Assembly: GCF_900104095.1 (NCBI RefSeq)
Contig: NZ_FNJO01000008.1
Coordinates: forward strand, 186,001-250,000
Length of the DNA: 64,000 nt
Direction of reading: 5' to 3'
From: Ralstonia sp. 25mfcol4.1
Lineage (GTDB): Bacteria; Pseudomonadota; Gammaproteobacteria; Burkholderiales; Burkholderiaceae
A program made the translations under genes and the position numbers. This document shows, piece by piece, positions 42,011 through 51,018 of the stretch (position 1 is its first letter; the number at the start of each line of letters is the position of its first letter). The notes under the pieces are model-generated. The model did not search any database, was not told where the DNA came from, and was given only the letters and a program-made list of their open reading frames with translations.

Positions 42011-42904
42011 ATGGCTACCCCATCCCCCCTGAAGACCGTCCGCGACCTGCTGCGCCTGGCCGTTTCCCGATTTACCGCCGCCCGGCTGTCGTTCGGCCAT
42101 GGCAGCGCGAACGCCTATGACGAAGCGGCCTACCTGGTGCTGCACACGCTGAACCTGCCGCTGGACACGCTCGATCCGTTCCTCGACGCGCGCCTGCTGC
42201 CCGAGGAAGTCGACGCCGTGCTCAAGGTGATCGACCGCCGCGTCACGGAACGCGTGCCGGCCGCGTACATCACGCATGAGGCGTTCATGCACGGCCTGCG
42301 GTTCTACGTGGATTCGCGCGTGATCGTGCCGCGCAGCTTTATCGGCGAATTGCTACAGGACGGCCTGGAGCCATGGCTCGGCGACATCGGGCAGATCGGC
42401 CCGGTGCTGGAGCTTTGCACCGGCTCCGGCTGCCTGCCGATCATCGCCGCGCATGTCTGGCCCAATGCGCGCATCGACGCCGTGGACATTTCGTCCGACG
42501 CACTGGCCGTGGCCCGCCGCAACGTGGCGGACTACAAGATGGAAGCCCGCATCGCGCTGTTCGAGGGCGACCTGTACGCGCCGCTGCCTTCGGGGGCGAC
42601 GTACGACGTGATCCTGACCAATCCGCCCTACGTCAACGAGCAGTCGATGCGCGAACTGCCGGCCGAGTATCTGGCCGAGCCGCGCCTGGCACTGGCCGGC
42701 GGCGACGATGGCATGGACGTGGTGCGCCGGATCATCGCTGGCGCCAAGAAGCGCCTGAATCCGGGCGGGGTGCTGGTGGTGGAAATCGGCAACGAACACG
42801 ACAACGTGGAAGCGGCCTTCCCCGATCTCGACATCGTCTGGCTGTCGGTGAGCGCGGGCGATGACCAGGTATTTCTGGTGACGTACGACGCGTTGCCCGA
42901 TTGA
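42011..42904 (+). CDS. prmB: 50S ribosomal protein L3 glutamine N5-methyltransferase
   Basis: PrmB methylates a glutamine of ribosomal protein L3. The C-terminal Rossmann methyltransferase domain has SAM motif I VLELCTGSGCLPI and the substrate-gripping NPPY at residues 204-207, typical of HemK/PrmC/PrmB enzymes; the N-terminal helical domain contains the PrmB-specific ERVPAAYITHEAFMHGLRFYVD. Length 297. The ATG at 42011 follows a GGAG; a TTG six codons upstream is an alternative. It ends the dap operon at a strong terminator. Confidence 0.95.
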   Translation: MATPSPLKTVRDLLRLAVSRFTAARLSFGHGSANAYDEAAYLVLHTLNLPLDTLDPFLDARLLPEEVDAVLKVIDRRVTERVPAAYITHEAFMHGLRFYVDSRVIVPRSFIGELLQDGLEPWLGDIGQIGPVLELCTGSGCLPIIAAHVWPNARIDAVDISSDALAVARRNVADYKMEARIALFEGDLYAPLPSGATYDVILTNPPYVNEQSMRELPAEYLAEPRLALAGGDDGMDVVRRIIAGAKKRLNPGGVLVVEIGNEHDNVEAAFPDLDIVWLSVSAGDDQVFLVTYDALPD

Positions 42905-43071
42905 GTGCCAGCAGATCGCCCCCGGCGATCACCAAGATCTGGTGCGGGGATTCCGGCTGAAATACAAGAAGCGTTCGCGCGGCGCAAATCTGGTGCGCAG
43001 ACGCCATCGAACATGCCCTCCGGGCCGTCGTTTTTGCTCAGGCTGACGACGCCGTACGGGCGACTAAACGA

Positions 43072-43099
43072 AAAAACGCCGCACAACCGCGGCGTTTTT
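43072..43099. terminator. Bidirectional intrinsic terminator after prmB
   Basis: AAAAACGCCGC (43072-43082) and GCGGCGTTTTT (43089-43099) are perfect inverted repeats with a 6-base loop. The flanking A and T runs allow termination in both directions, which fits the convergent genes prmB and the RcnB-like gene. Confidence 0.9.
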
Positions 43100-43121
43100 C
43101 TTAGGAAAACTCCTACCCCGA

Positions 43122-43655
43122 TCAGCCTCCCGGCCCGACCGAATAGATCGTGCCGTTCGACGACACCTGGTAGTAGTCGGCGCCGACGCCCACCCAGTGA
43201 TAGCCCTTCTTGGGGGCCGGCAGGTTGTAGTCCTTGTACTTGTCGATCACGTACTGCCGGTCGCGGAATTCGGCCGGCAGCTTTTCGCCCTTGTTCCACT
43301 TCTTGGGCGAGTAAGGCGACTGTGCGCCCATCGGCGTGGAGCCAGGCTGGCCGGACGACATCGAGCCTTGCGACATGCTGCCCGAGGACGACATACCGCC
43401 CTGAGACATGTTGCCTTGCGAGCCGGCGCTCTGTCCCTTTTGCGACGTGCCATGTGGCTGCTTGCCGCTGGTGGCCGGCGGCATCGGCGTCGCGTTGGGA
43501 GGCATCGCGCCTGCCTGACCAGGGGATGGCATGGGGGTCGGACCCGACGGCTGCGTCTGGCCGGGCATCGGTTGTTGTTGCTGGGCCTGGGCGAGCGGCA
43601 CGGCCAGCAGGCCGGCGGCGACCAGGACAGCGGGAATTAACGTCTTCGTTTGCAT
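43122..43655 (-). CDS. RcnB-like periplasmic protein with Met/Ser/Gly-rich linker
   Basis: A 177-residue exported protein. Residues 1-23 form a signal peptide (likely cut after PLAQA). A glutamine/proline and then Met-Ser-Gly-Gln-rich stretch (about residues 25-120, with repeats like MSQG and GSMS) leads to a C-terminal RcnB-type domain (LPAEFRDRQYVIDKYKDYNL, then YHWVGVGADYYQVSSNGTIY). RcnB of E. coli is a periplasmic factor in nickel and cobalt homeostasis; other members have unknown roles. GAGGAG lies 7 bases before the ATG. It is transcribed alone and ends at the shared terminator. Confidence 0.85.
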   Translation of the reverse strand: MQTKTLIPAVLVAAGLLAVPLAQAQQQQPMPGQTQPSGPTPMPSPGQAGAMPPNATPMPPATSGKQPHGTSQKGQSAGSQGNMSQGGMSSSGSMSQGSMSSGQPGSTPMGAQSPYSPKKWNKGEKLPAEFRDRQYVIDKYKDYNLPAPKKGYHWVGVGADYYQVSSNGTIYSVGPGG

Positions 43656-43967
43656 CGTGATCTCCTCACAGACGGAACACGTCAGACTGTCCCAGAACCA
43701 GGGCAGTCCCAAGAAAGCTTAGTAGCAAATGCAGGGCCCGCATGAGGGCCCGATGTCGACCGGGCGTCTCCCGAGCCGTTTTTCCGCAATGAATTCAGTA
43801 ACTTGCGCCCCCCACCCAGGGAACGTCCAAACTGAAAAAACCGCGAAGATGGGCATCGATGGCGGTAGTTTTGGCATGCAGCCGTGTCATATCTTCCCTG
43901 GCGCCCGGTCCTCGACGCCGCTGCTTTCCTTGGCCGATTCCCTGCTGCGGCGCGCCATAACATTTTC

Positions 43968-43996
43968 TTGAAGCCCCGCGCAAAGTCTCCTAGAAA
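43968..43996 (+). promoter_or_regulatory. Promoter of the acid-sugar operon
   Basis: TTGAAG (43968-43973) and TAGAAA (43991-43996) are 17 bases apart, each matching four of six sigma-70 consensus bases. Transcription would start inside the adjoining operator, about 40 bases before the regulator ATG. Confidence 0.5.
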
Positions 43997-43997
43997 T

Positions 43998-44016
43998 TGG
44001 TCAGACCGCTTGACCA
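43998..44016. promoter_or_regulatory. FadR-type operator TGGTCA-N7-TGACCA
   Basis: TGGTCA (43998-44003) and TGACCA (44011-44016) form a perfect 6-bp inverted repeat with a 7-base centre, matching the TGGT...ACCA style of FadR-subfamily GntR operators. It lies two bases after the -10 box and 29 bases before the GntR start codon, so autorepression with release by an acid-sugar inducer is the likely control. A half-site TGGTCA recurs at 45830-45835 before the TRAP genes. Confidence 0.7.
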
Positions 44017-44044
44017 TTTGTCCGCTGCCTGCCCGGGATACCCC

Positions 44045-44782
44045 ATGCCGCTTCAGCAGATCGAACCGCGTCGCCTGTACCGCCAGATTGCCGACCAGCT
44101 GCGCCGGTTGATCGAAAGCGGGGAGTTCCCCGTCGGCGCCCGGCTGCCGCCCGAGCGCGACCTGGCGGTGCAACTGGGTGTGTCGCGTCCGTCGGTCCGT
44201 GAGGCCCTGATTGCGCTGGAGGTGGAAGGCCTGGTCGAGGTCCGCATGGGATCGGGCATCTACGCCTGCGCCGCCGATGCCACGCCACCGGCCTCGCACG
44301 CGGGCGGCATCGTCGCCGCGACGCCGCTGGACGTGATCCGCGCCCGGCAGGTGATCGAGGGCGAAATGGCTGCCGGGGCCGCGCGCCACTGCACGCCGGC
44401 ACTGCTGGAGGCGCTGGCCGAATCGATCGCGCTGATGGAAGAGGAAGCCGGCGGCGGCAATATCCCCGTGCGCGGCGACCGCATGTTTCATCTGCGCATT
44501 GCCGAGGTATCGGAAAACGCCGTGCTGCTGCGTCTGGTGGCCGAACTGTTCGACGAGCGCCATAACCCGCTGTTCGCGCAGTTTGGCAACCATTTCGAGA
44601 ACGCCGAAAGCTGGACCGCTGCCATTGCCGAACACCGTGCCGTCGTGAACGCCATCGATTCCGGCTCGCCCGATGCGGCGCGGGCCGCGATGTGCGACCA
44701 CCTGGAGCTGTCCCATCACCGCTTCTACGCGGCGTGGCCGGGCCATGGCAAAGACGTGAAAGTCCACAGCGAGGAGTCGTGA
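44045..44782 (+). CDS. FadR-subfamily GntR transcriptional regulator
   Basis: A 245-residue regulator: N-terminal winged helix (LYRQIADQLRRLIESGEFPV, then ERDLAVQLGVSRPSVREAL) and a C-terminal all-helical FCD domain with metal/ligand motif DRMFHLRIAEVSEN and late histidines (AEHRAVVNAI, HLELSHHRF). FCD regulators typically sense small organic acids such as uronates and aldonates. It is first in the operon and its stop overlaps the dehydrogenase start (TGATG). I chose the ATG at 44045 over an upstream in-frame start because the latter is within the operator. Confidence 0.93.
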   Translation: MPLQQIEPRRLYRQIADQLRRLIESGEFPVGARLPPERDLAVQLGVSRPSVREALIALEVEGLVEVRMGSGIYACAADATPPASHAGGIVAATPLDVIRARQVIEGEMAAGAARHCTPALLEALAESIALMEEEAGGGNIPVRGDRMFHLRIAEVSENAVLLRLVAELFDERHNPLFAQFGNHFENAESWTAAIAEHRAVVNAIDSGSPDAARAAMCDHLELSHHRFYAAWPGHGKDVKVHSEES

Positions 44783-45807
44783 TGTCCCTGACCTGCCATA
44801 TCCACGCCAGCGAAGACCTGCGCTTTACCGAGGTGGAACCGGCCGTCCCCGGCGCGCACGATGTGCGGGTGCGCCTGGGCGCGGCCGGCATCTGCGGGTC
44901 GGACCTGCACTACTTCTTCCACGGCAAGGTCGGCGCCTTCGTCATCAGGGAACCGCTGACGCCAGGACACGAAGCGTCCGGCATCGTCGAGGCGGTGGGC
45001 AGCGCCGTCACCCACGTGGCGCCGGGCATGAAGGTGGCGATCAATCCGTCGCACGCGTGCGGCCAGTGCGACTACTGCCGCGCCGGCCGCGACAACCTGT
45101 GCCGCAACATGCGCTTCCTGGGCAGCGCAAGCGTGTTTCCGCACGTGCAGGGCATGTTCCGGCAGCACTTCCTGATGCATGAGCGGCAGTTGACGCCGGT
45201 GGAAGCCGATATCTCGCTGGGCGAACTGGCCTTTGCCGAACCGCTGTCGGTGGCGCTGCACGGCGTGAACCGGGCGGGTGAACTGCTCGGCAAGACCGTG
45301 CTGGTCACCGGCGGCGGCACCATCGGGAGCCTGACGGTGATGGCCGCGCGGCTGGCCGGCGCGGCGCAAATCATCGTGTGCGACATCGCCCAGCGACCGC
45401 TCGACGTGGCTGCGACGGTGGGCGCCGACCGCACCATCCTGACCCCGCAGGTGCCCGCCAGCGAACTGCAGGACATTGCCGACGTGAGCCTGGAGGCCGC
45501 CGGCAGCGCCGCCGCGCTGGGCACGTGCCTGACGGCCACGCGCCGGGGCGGCCGCATCGTGCAGGTCGGCACCCTGCCAGCCGAAGGGCTGCACTTCCCC
45601 GCCAACAGCATCATGGCGCGCGAAATCGACTACGTGGGCGCGTTCCGCTTTGGCCGGGAGTTCGACTGGGCGGTGCAGTACCTGACCAGCCGGCGGCTCG
45701 ACGTGCGGCCGCTGCTGTCCGCGCAGTTGCCGCTGGCACAGGCCGTCGAGGCCTTCCAGCTGGCAGCCGACAAATCACGCAGTACCAAGGTGCAGTTGAC
45801 CGGGTGA
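44782..45807 (+). CDS. Zinc-dependent alcohol dehydrogenase, L-idonate 5-dehydrogenase-like
   Basis: A 341-residue medium-chain dehydrogenase. Catalytic zinc ligands C38 (GICGSD), H63 and E64 (PGHEASG) and structural zinc cysteines C93, C96, C99 and C107 are all present; the NAD(P) loop is VTGGGTIG. Overall it looks most like L-idonate 5-dehydrogenase and sorbitol-type enzymes, which oxidise a secondary alcohol of a sugar acid or polyol. The ATG shares a base with the regulator stop and has GAGGAG upstream. The exact substrate must follow from the operon and is not proven. Confidence 0.87.
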   Translation: MSLTCHIHASEDLRFTEVEPAVPGAHDVRVRLGAAGICGSDLHYFFHGKVGAFVIREPLTPGHEASGIVEAVGSAVTHVAPGMKVAINPSHACGQCDYCRAGRDNLCRNMRFLGSASVFPHVQGMFRQHFLMHERQLTPVEADISLGELAFAEPLSVALHGVNRAGELLGKTVLVTGGGTIGSLTVMAARLAGAAQIIVCDIAQRPLDVAATVGADRTILTPQVPASELQDIADVSLEAAGSAAALGTCLTATRRGGRIVQVGTLPAEGLHFPANSIMAREIDYVGAFRFGREFDWAVQYLTSRRLDVRPLLSAQLPLAQAVEAFQLAADKSRSTKVQLTG

Positions 45808-45879
45808 GGTTTTGCCCTCGCATGCCGACTGGTCACCCCAATAAGACCGGCGGATCTTTCACCGAAAAAGGAGACACCC

Positions 45880-46878
45880 ATGATGCTACGTCGCCGGCAG
45901 TTCTCGTCCATGCTTGGTGCGGCCCTGCTGTTCGCCGCCACCCTGACCACCCCGGCCCTGGCCCAGCAGGCCGCCCCGATCAAGCTCAAGTGGGCGCACG
46001 TCTATGAAACCTCGGAGCCGTTCCACAAGTGGTCGGTCTGGGCCGCAGACGAGATCAGGAAGCGCAGCAACGGCAAGTACCAGATCGACGTGTTCCCGGC
46101 GTCACAACTGGGCAAGGAAAACGATATCAACCAGGGCCTGGCGATGGGCACGGTGGACATCATCATCTCGGGCTCCAGCTTCGCGGCCAAGTCGTTCCCG
46201 CGCATCGGCGTGACGTACTACCCGTACATCTTCCGGGGCCCCGACCACCTGCTGGCCTACACGAAGAGCGACATCTACAAGGAACTGACGGCGGGCTACG
46301 AGCAGAAGACCGGCAACCATATCGTGGCCACCACGTACTACGGCACGCGCCAGTCCACCTCGAACAAGCCGTTCTCGCACTGCGCCGAGATGAAGGGTCT
46401 CAAGATGCGCGTGCCTGACGTGCCCGCCTACCTGGCCATGCCACGGGCCTGCGGCGTGAACACGTCGCCGATTGCGTTCGCCGAGGTCTACCTGGCGCTG
46501 CAGAACGGTACCGTGGAAGCCCAGGAAAACCCGCTGACCACCATCGAGGCGAAAAAGTTCTACGAGGTGCAGAAGTACATCGTGCTGACTGGCCATATCG
46601 TCGATCACCTGAACACGATTGTCTCGGGCGCGCTCTGGAAGAAGCTGTCCGAGCCCGAGCGCAAGATGTTCCTCGACGTGGCGCAGGAAGCCGCCACCAA
46701 GGCAACGGCCGACGTGGTGGCGCGCGAGAAGGAACTCGTGGCCGTGTTCAAGCAGAAGGGCATCACGGTGACGGAGGTCAGCATTCCCGAGTATCGCGAC
46801 GCCGTGCTGAAGAACGTCAGCATCGAGTCGCAGGGCTATCGCAAGGCGGACTGGGAAAAGATCCAGGCGGTGAAGTAA
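45880..46878 (+). CDS. TRAP transporter substrate-binding protein (DctP family)
   Basis: The periplasmic receptor of a TRAP system, 332 residues. Signal peptide to about residue 28 (TTPALA). The mature part has the DctP fold with KLKWAHVYETSEPFHKW at the start, ASQLGKENDINQGLAMGTVD, and the conserved carboxylate-binding arginine R177 in GLKMRVPD. TRAP receptors of this kind bind organic acids, commonly uronates and aldonates. A strong AAAGGAGACA precedes the start. Together with the two membrane genes downstream it forms a complete TRAP transporter. Confidence 0.93.
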   Translation: MMLRRRQFSSMLGAALLFAATLTTPALAQQAAPIKLKWAHVYETSEPFHKWSVWAADEIRKRSNGKYQIDVFPASQLGKENDINQGLAMGTVDIIISGSSFAAKSFPRIGVTYYPYIFRGPDHLLAYTKSDIYKELTAGYEQKTGNHIVATTYYGTRQSTSNKPFSHCAEMKGLKMRVPDVPAYLAMPRACGVNTSPIAFAEVYLALQNGTVEAQENPLTTIEAKKFYEVQKYIVLTGHIVDHLNTIVSGALWKKLSEPERKMFLDVAQEAATKATADVVAREKELVAVFKQKGITVTEVSIPEYRDAVLKNVSIESQGYRKADWEKIQAVK

Positions 46879-46906
46879 CGAACTTTGCTTGCCTGCCGGT
46901 TGCCTC

Positions 46907-46931
46907 CCCTCTCCCACAACGTGGGAGAGGG
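46907..46931. repeat. Palindromic intergenic repeat, copy 2
   Basis: CCCTCTCCCAC (46907-46917), loop AAC, GTGGGAGAGGG (46921-46931): a perfect 11-bp hairpin just after the TRAP receptor gene. It belongs to the same family as 25061-25094 and 58165-58188 and may reduce read-through or stabilise the receptor mRNA, as expected for a highly expressed binding protein. Confidence 0.6.
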
Positions 46932-47003
46932 ACTGGGGGATAGGGCCCGGCGGTTCAAATCCCCGATTTGCCGGCAAGCAGATCGTCAACGCCCTCTCCC
47001 CCG

Positions 47004-47028
47004 CCCCTCTCCCGCCAGCGGGAGGGGG
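47004..47028. repeat. Palindromic intergenic repeat, copy 3 (imperfect)
   Basis: CCCCTCTCCCGC (47004-47015) and GCGGGAGGGGG (47018-47028) pair with a one-base defect around a 2-base loop. It lies 32 bases before the dctQ-type start, so the dctP-dctQ gap contains two such hairpins in tandem. Confidence 0.55.
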
Positions 47029-47060
47029 CAGAAAACCCACCACAGGAACGGAGACATCCA

Positions 47061-47684
47061 ATGGAAATGCGTTCCCAGGCCTTGCCCGACCGGCCCACGG
47101 ACACCCCGCCCGCCGAAGGCGCCCCGCACATGACTTCGGTCGAGGAGATCGTCCACACCTTCGAGGCCGCCGATGCGCAGCCGGTGGACCTTTCCGGCTA
47201 CGCCGCCGAGGACTGGTTCACCCTGGGCCTGTTCTGGGTCATGACGCTGCTGGTCTTCATGCAGTTCTTCACGCGCTACGTGATGAACGATTCGCTGGCC
47301 TGGACCGAGGAACTGGCCACCTACTGCCTGATCGGCGTGGTCTTCATCGGCGCGTCGATGTGCGTGCGCAAGAGCCGCCATATCCAGGTGGACCTGATCT
47401 ATCGCTACCTGCCGCATGGCCCGGCGCGCGTGCTGTCCACGCTGGTCGACGTGCTGCGCACGGCGTTCCTGGGCTACGCCGCGTGGCTGGTCTGGAAGTA
47501 CATCGGCATCGTGGGGGACGAGCCGATGACCACCATCGAATGGAACAAGAACTATGTGTACTGGGGGGCGCTGCTCGGCTTCGTGCTGATGCTGGGACGC
47601 TCGATCCAGGTGACCTGGCAAAACTGGCGAAACGGCTATTCGATTCTGGAACGCCCGGAAGCCTTCGAATCGTTTGACGACTAA
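47061..47684 (+). CDS. TRAP transporter small membrane subunit (DctQ family)
   Basis: The 207-residue small integral subunit. After a hydrophilic N-terminal stretch of about 55 residues it has four membrane helices, with the family pattern FFTRYVMNDSLAWTEELATY between helices 1 and 2 and VRKSRHIQVDLIYRYLP following helix 2. It pairs with the large DctM subunit to form the transport channel. The ATG at 47061 has CGGAGAC upstream; the open frame before it overlaps the palindromic repeats and is not coding. Confidence 0.92.
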   Translation: MEMRSQALPDRPTDTPPAEGAPHMTSVEEIVHTFEAADAQPVDLSGYAAEDWFTLGLFWVMTLLVFMQFFTRYVMNDSLAWTEELATYCLIGVVFIGASMCVRKSRHIQVDLIYRYLPHGPARVLSTLVDVLRTAFLGYAAWLVWKYIGIVGDEPMTTIEWNKNYVYWGALLGFVLMLGRSIQVTWQNWRNGYSILERPEAFESFDD

Positions 47685-47695
47685 GGAGCCCGGGC

Positions 47696-49099
47696 ATGTG
47701 GATCCTGATTGCTTCGTTCCTGCTGCTGATGCTGGTGGGCATGCCGGTGGCCGTTTCGATGGCGCTGGCCTCGCTGTTCTATATCTGGGCCAGCGGCACC
47801 GTGCCCGACGTGATCCTGGCCCAGCGCATGATTGCCGGCGTGGAGAGCTTTCCGCTGCTGGCCGTGCCGTTCTTCATCCTGGCCGGCAACCTGATGAACG
47901 TGGCCGGCATCACCGGACGCATCTACAACTTCGCGGTGGCGCTGGTGGGCTGGATGCGGGGCGGCCTGGGCCACGTCAACATCATCGGCTCGGTGATCTT
48001 CTCGGGCATGAGCGGCACGGCCATTGCCGACGCGGCCGGCCTGGGCACCATCGAGATCAAGGCGATGAAGGACCACGGCTACGAGACCGAGTTCGCCGTG
48101 GGCGTGACGGCGGCATCGGCCACGCTGGGCCCGATCATCCCGCCGTCGCTGCCGTTCGTGATCTACGGGATGATGGCCAACGTGTCGATCGGCTCGCTGT
48201 TCCTGGCCGGCATCGTGCCGGGGCTGGTGCTGACGCTGTTCATGATGGCCACCGTGGCGTGGATCGCGCACCGGCGCGGCTGGGGCGGCGACACGGCGTT
48301 CTCGTGGAAGCTGCTCGGCTCGGCCACCGTGGAGATCATCGTGGTGCTGGCTTTCCCGATGGCGATCTGGCTGGCCGTGTCGGCCGGCATGTCGACCAAC
48401 ATGGCGGCGATGATCGCCCTGGTAGTGCTGCTGGCGCTGGACTGGTACTTCGACTTCTCGGCCGTGATGGCACTGATGGCGCCCGTGATCCTGATCGGCG
48501 GCATGACGCTTGGCTGGTTCACCCCTACCGAGGCCGCCGTGGCCGCCGTGATCTGGGCCCTGTTCCTGGGCCTGGTGCGCTACCGGTCGATGACGCTGCG
48601 GGCGCTTGCAAAGGCCACGCTCGACACGGTGGAGACCACCGCGTCGGTGCTGTTCATCGTCACGGCCGCGTCGATCTTCGCCTGGCTGCTGACCACGAGC
48701 CAGGCCGCGCAGGCGCTGACCGATGCCATCCTGGGCTTCACGCACAACAAGTGGGTGTTCCTGCTGCTGGCCAACGTGCTGATCCTGATCGTCGGCTGCT
48801 TCATCGACACCACGGCGGCCATCACGATCCTGGTGCCGATCCTGTTGCCCATCGTGCTCAAGCTCGGCATCGACCCGATCCACTTCGGCCTGATCATGAC
48901 GCTGAACCTGATGATCGGGCTGCTGCACCCGCCGCTGGGCATGGTGCTGTTCGTGCTGGCGCGCGTGGCCAGGCTGTCGGTGGAGCGCACCACGGTGGCC
49001 ATCCTGCCGTGGCTGATCCCGCTGTTCCTGACGCTGATCGCCATCACCTACGTGCCCGCGATCACGCTGTGGCTGCCCAACCTGGTAGGCAGCAAATGA
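47696..49099 (+). CDS. TRAP transporter large membrane subunit (DctM family)
   Basis: The 467-residue large permease, about 12 helices, that uses a sodium or proton gradient to import the ligand delivered by DctP. Family motifs include LAVPFFILAGNLMN, SGMSGTAIADAAGLGTIE, IIPPSLPFVIYG and MIGLLHPPLGMVLFV. AAGGAG lies 7 bases before the ATG. Its TGA stop overlaps the following ATG (ATGA), so the first catabolic enzyme is translationally coupled to the transporter. Confidence 0.95.
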   Translation: MWILIASFLLLMLVGMPVAVSMALASLFYIWASGTVPDVILAQRMIAGVESFPLLAVPFFILAGNLMNVAGITGRIYNFAVALVGWMRGGLGHVNIIGSVIFSGMSGTAIADAAGLGTIEIKAMKDHGYETEFAVGVTAASATLGPIIPPSLPFVIYGMMANVSIGSLFLAGIVPGLVLTLFMMATVAWIAHRRGWGGDTAFSWKLLGSATVEIIVVLAFPMAIWLAVSAGMSTNMAAMIALVVLLALDWYFDFSAVMALMAPVILIGGMTLGWFTPTEAAVAAVIWALFLGLVRYRSMTLRALAKATLDTVETTASVLFIVTAASIFAWLLTTSQAAQALTDAILGFTHNKWVFLLLANVLILIVGCFIDTTAAITILVPILLPIVLKLGIDPIHFGLIMTLNLMIGLLHPPLGMVLFVLARVARLSVERTTVAILPWLIPLFLTLIAITYVPAITLWLPNLVGSK

Positions 49100-50199
49100 C
49101 GACGATCACGCACGTTGAACTGCTGCAGGTCGATCTGCCACCCCCCGTTGCGCGCTCCGATGCGATCCAGTCGTTCGTCACCCAGGAAACGCCGATGGTC
49201 CGCATCCGCTGCAGCGACGGCGGCGAGGGCACGGGCTACAGCTATACGATCGGCACAGGCGGCTCGTCGGTCATGGCGCTGCTGCGCGACCACCTGGCGC
49301 CGCAACTGATCGGCCGCGACCCGGCCCGTATCGAGCAGATCTGGCGCGACCTGATGTTCGGCACCCACGCCACGTCGGTGGGCGCCATCACCAGCCTGGC
49401 GCTGGCGGCGATCGACACGGCCCTGTGGGACTGGCGCTGCCGCCGCGACGGCCAGCCGCTGTGGCTCGCCGCCGGCGGCGCGCAGCAGCGCGTACCGATG
49501 TACTCCACCGAAGGCGGCTGGCTGCACCTGTCGCGCACGGAACTGGTCCAGGCCACGGTCGCGGCAAAACAGGCCGGCTTCCACGGGGCCAAGGTCAAGG
49601 TCGGCAAGCCGCATCTGGCCGAGGATATCGACCGGCTCCACGCCGTGCACGAAGCGGTGGGCAGCCATTTCGCGCTGATGATCGATGCCAACCAGTGCTT
49701 CACGTCGGCCGAGGCCATCCGGCGCGCGTCCCACTATGAAGGCCTGGGCCTGTCGTGGTTCGAGGAACCCCTGCCCGCCGACGACCTGTCCGGCCACGTC
49801 CGGCTTGCCGCCGCCACCCCGCTGCCGATTGCCGTGGGCGAATCGCTCTACTCCGCCGGCCAGTTTGCCGACTACCTGCGCCAGGGCGCCTGTTCGATCG
49901 TGCAGGCCGATGTGGCGCGCGTGGGCGGCATCACGCCGTGGCTGAAGGTGGCGCACCTGGCCGAGGCCTGCAACGTCCCGATCTGCCCGCACTTCCTGAT
50001 GGAGCTGCACGTGTCGCTCTGCGCGGCGGTACCGAATGCCCCGTGGGTCGAGTACATCCCGCAGCTCGATGCCATCACGCACAGCCGCGTGGCGTTTGCC
50101 GATGGCCACGCCGTGCCGCCGGCGTCGCCGGGGCTTGGCATCGACTGGGACTGGGCCGCCATCGACCGCCGCGCCACGGCGCGCGCGACCGTTTCCTGA
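49096..50199 (+). CDS. Enolase-superfamily enzyme, mandelate racemase subgroup (likely acid-sugar dehydratase)
   Basis: A 367-residue member of the mandelate racemase/muconate lactonising group. The complete catalytic set is visible: K166-x-K168 (AKVKVGK), metal ligands D197 (MIDANQ), E223 (WFEEPL) and E249 (AVGES), and H299 (ICPHFLME). These sit exactly two positions after the mandelate racemase residues K164, K166, D195, E221, E247 and H297, so both a Lys and a His base are present. In an operon with hexonate enzymes it most likely dehydrates or epimerises a sugar acid. It overlaps dctM by four bases. The precise substrate is open. Confidence 0.9.
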   Translation: MTTITHVELLQVDLPPPVARSDAIQSFVTQETPMVRIRCSDGGEGTGYSYTIGTGGSSVMALLRDHLAPQLIGRDPARIEQIWRDLMFGTHATSVGAITSLALAAIDTALWDWRCRRDGQPLWLAAGGAQQRVPMYSTEGGWLHLSRTELVQATVAAKQAGFHGAKVKVGKPHLAEDIDRLHAVHEAVGSHFALMIDANQCFTSAEAIRRASHYEGLGLSWFEEPLPADDLSGHVRLAAATPLPIAVGESLYSAGQFADYLRQGACSIVQADVARVGGITPWLKVAHLAEACNVPICPHFLMELHVSLCAAVPNAPWVEYIPQLDAITHSRVAFADGHAVPPASPGLGIDWDWAAIDRRATARATVS

Positions 50200-50226
50200 C
50201 CAGGCTGACAAAACAAACCCGCTTGA

Positions 50227-51000
<774 letters not shown>

Positions 51001-51018
51001 TCCACTGGAGGGGCACGC

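Larger units (their letters stand above)
43656..44044. other. Divergent region between RcnB-like gene and FadR-type regulator gene
   Basis: This 389-base gap holds the promoter and operator of the acid-sugar operon at its right end (43968-44016). In the left part I see no gene; a TGCTACTAA extended -10-like element on the minus strand near 43723 could serve the RcnB-like gene but is weak. Confidence 0.5.

Noticed and set aside
47674..49095. N-terminal extension of the enolase-superfamily gene through dctM
   Set aside because: The frame overlaps the whole dctM gene; the ATG at 49096 with the ATGA overlap gives a normal enzyme.
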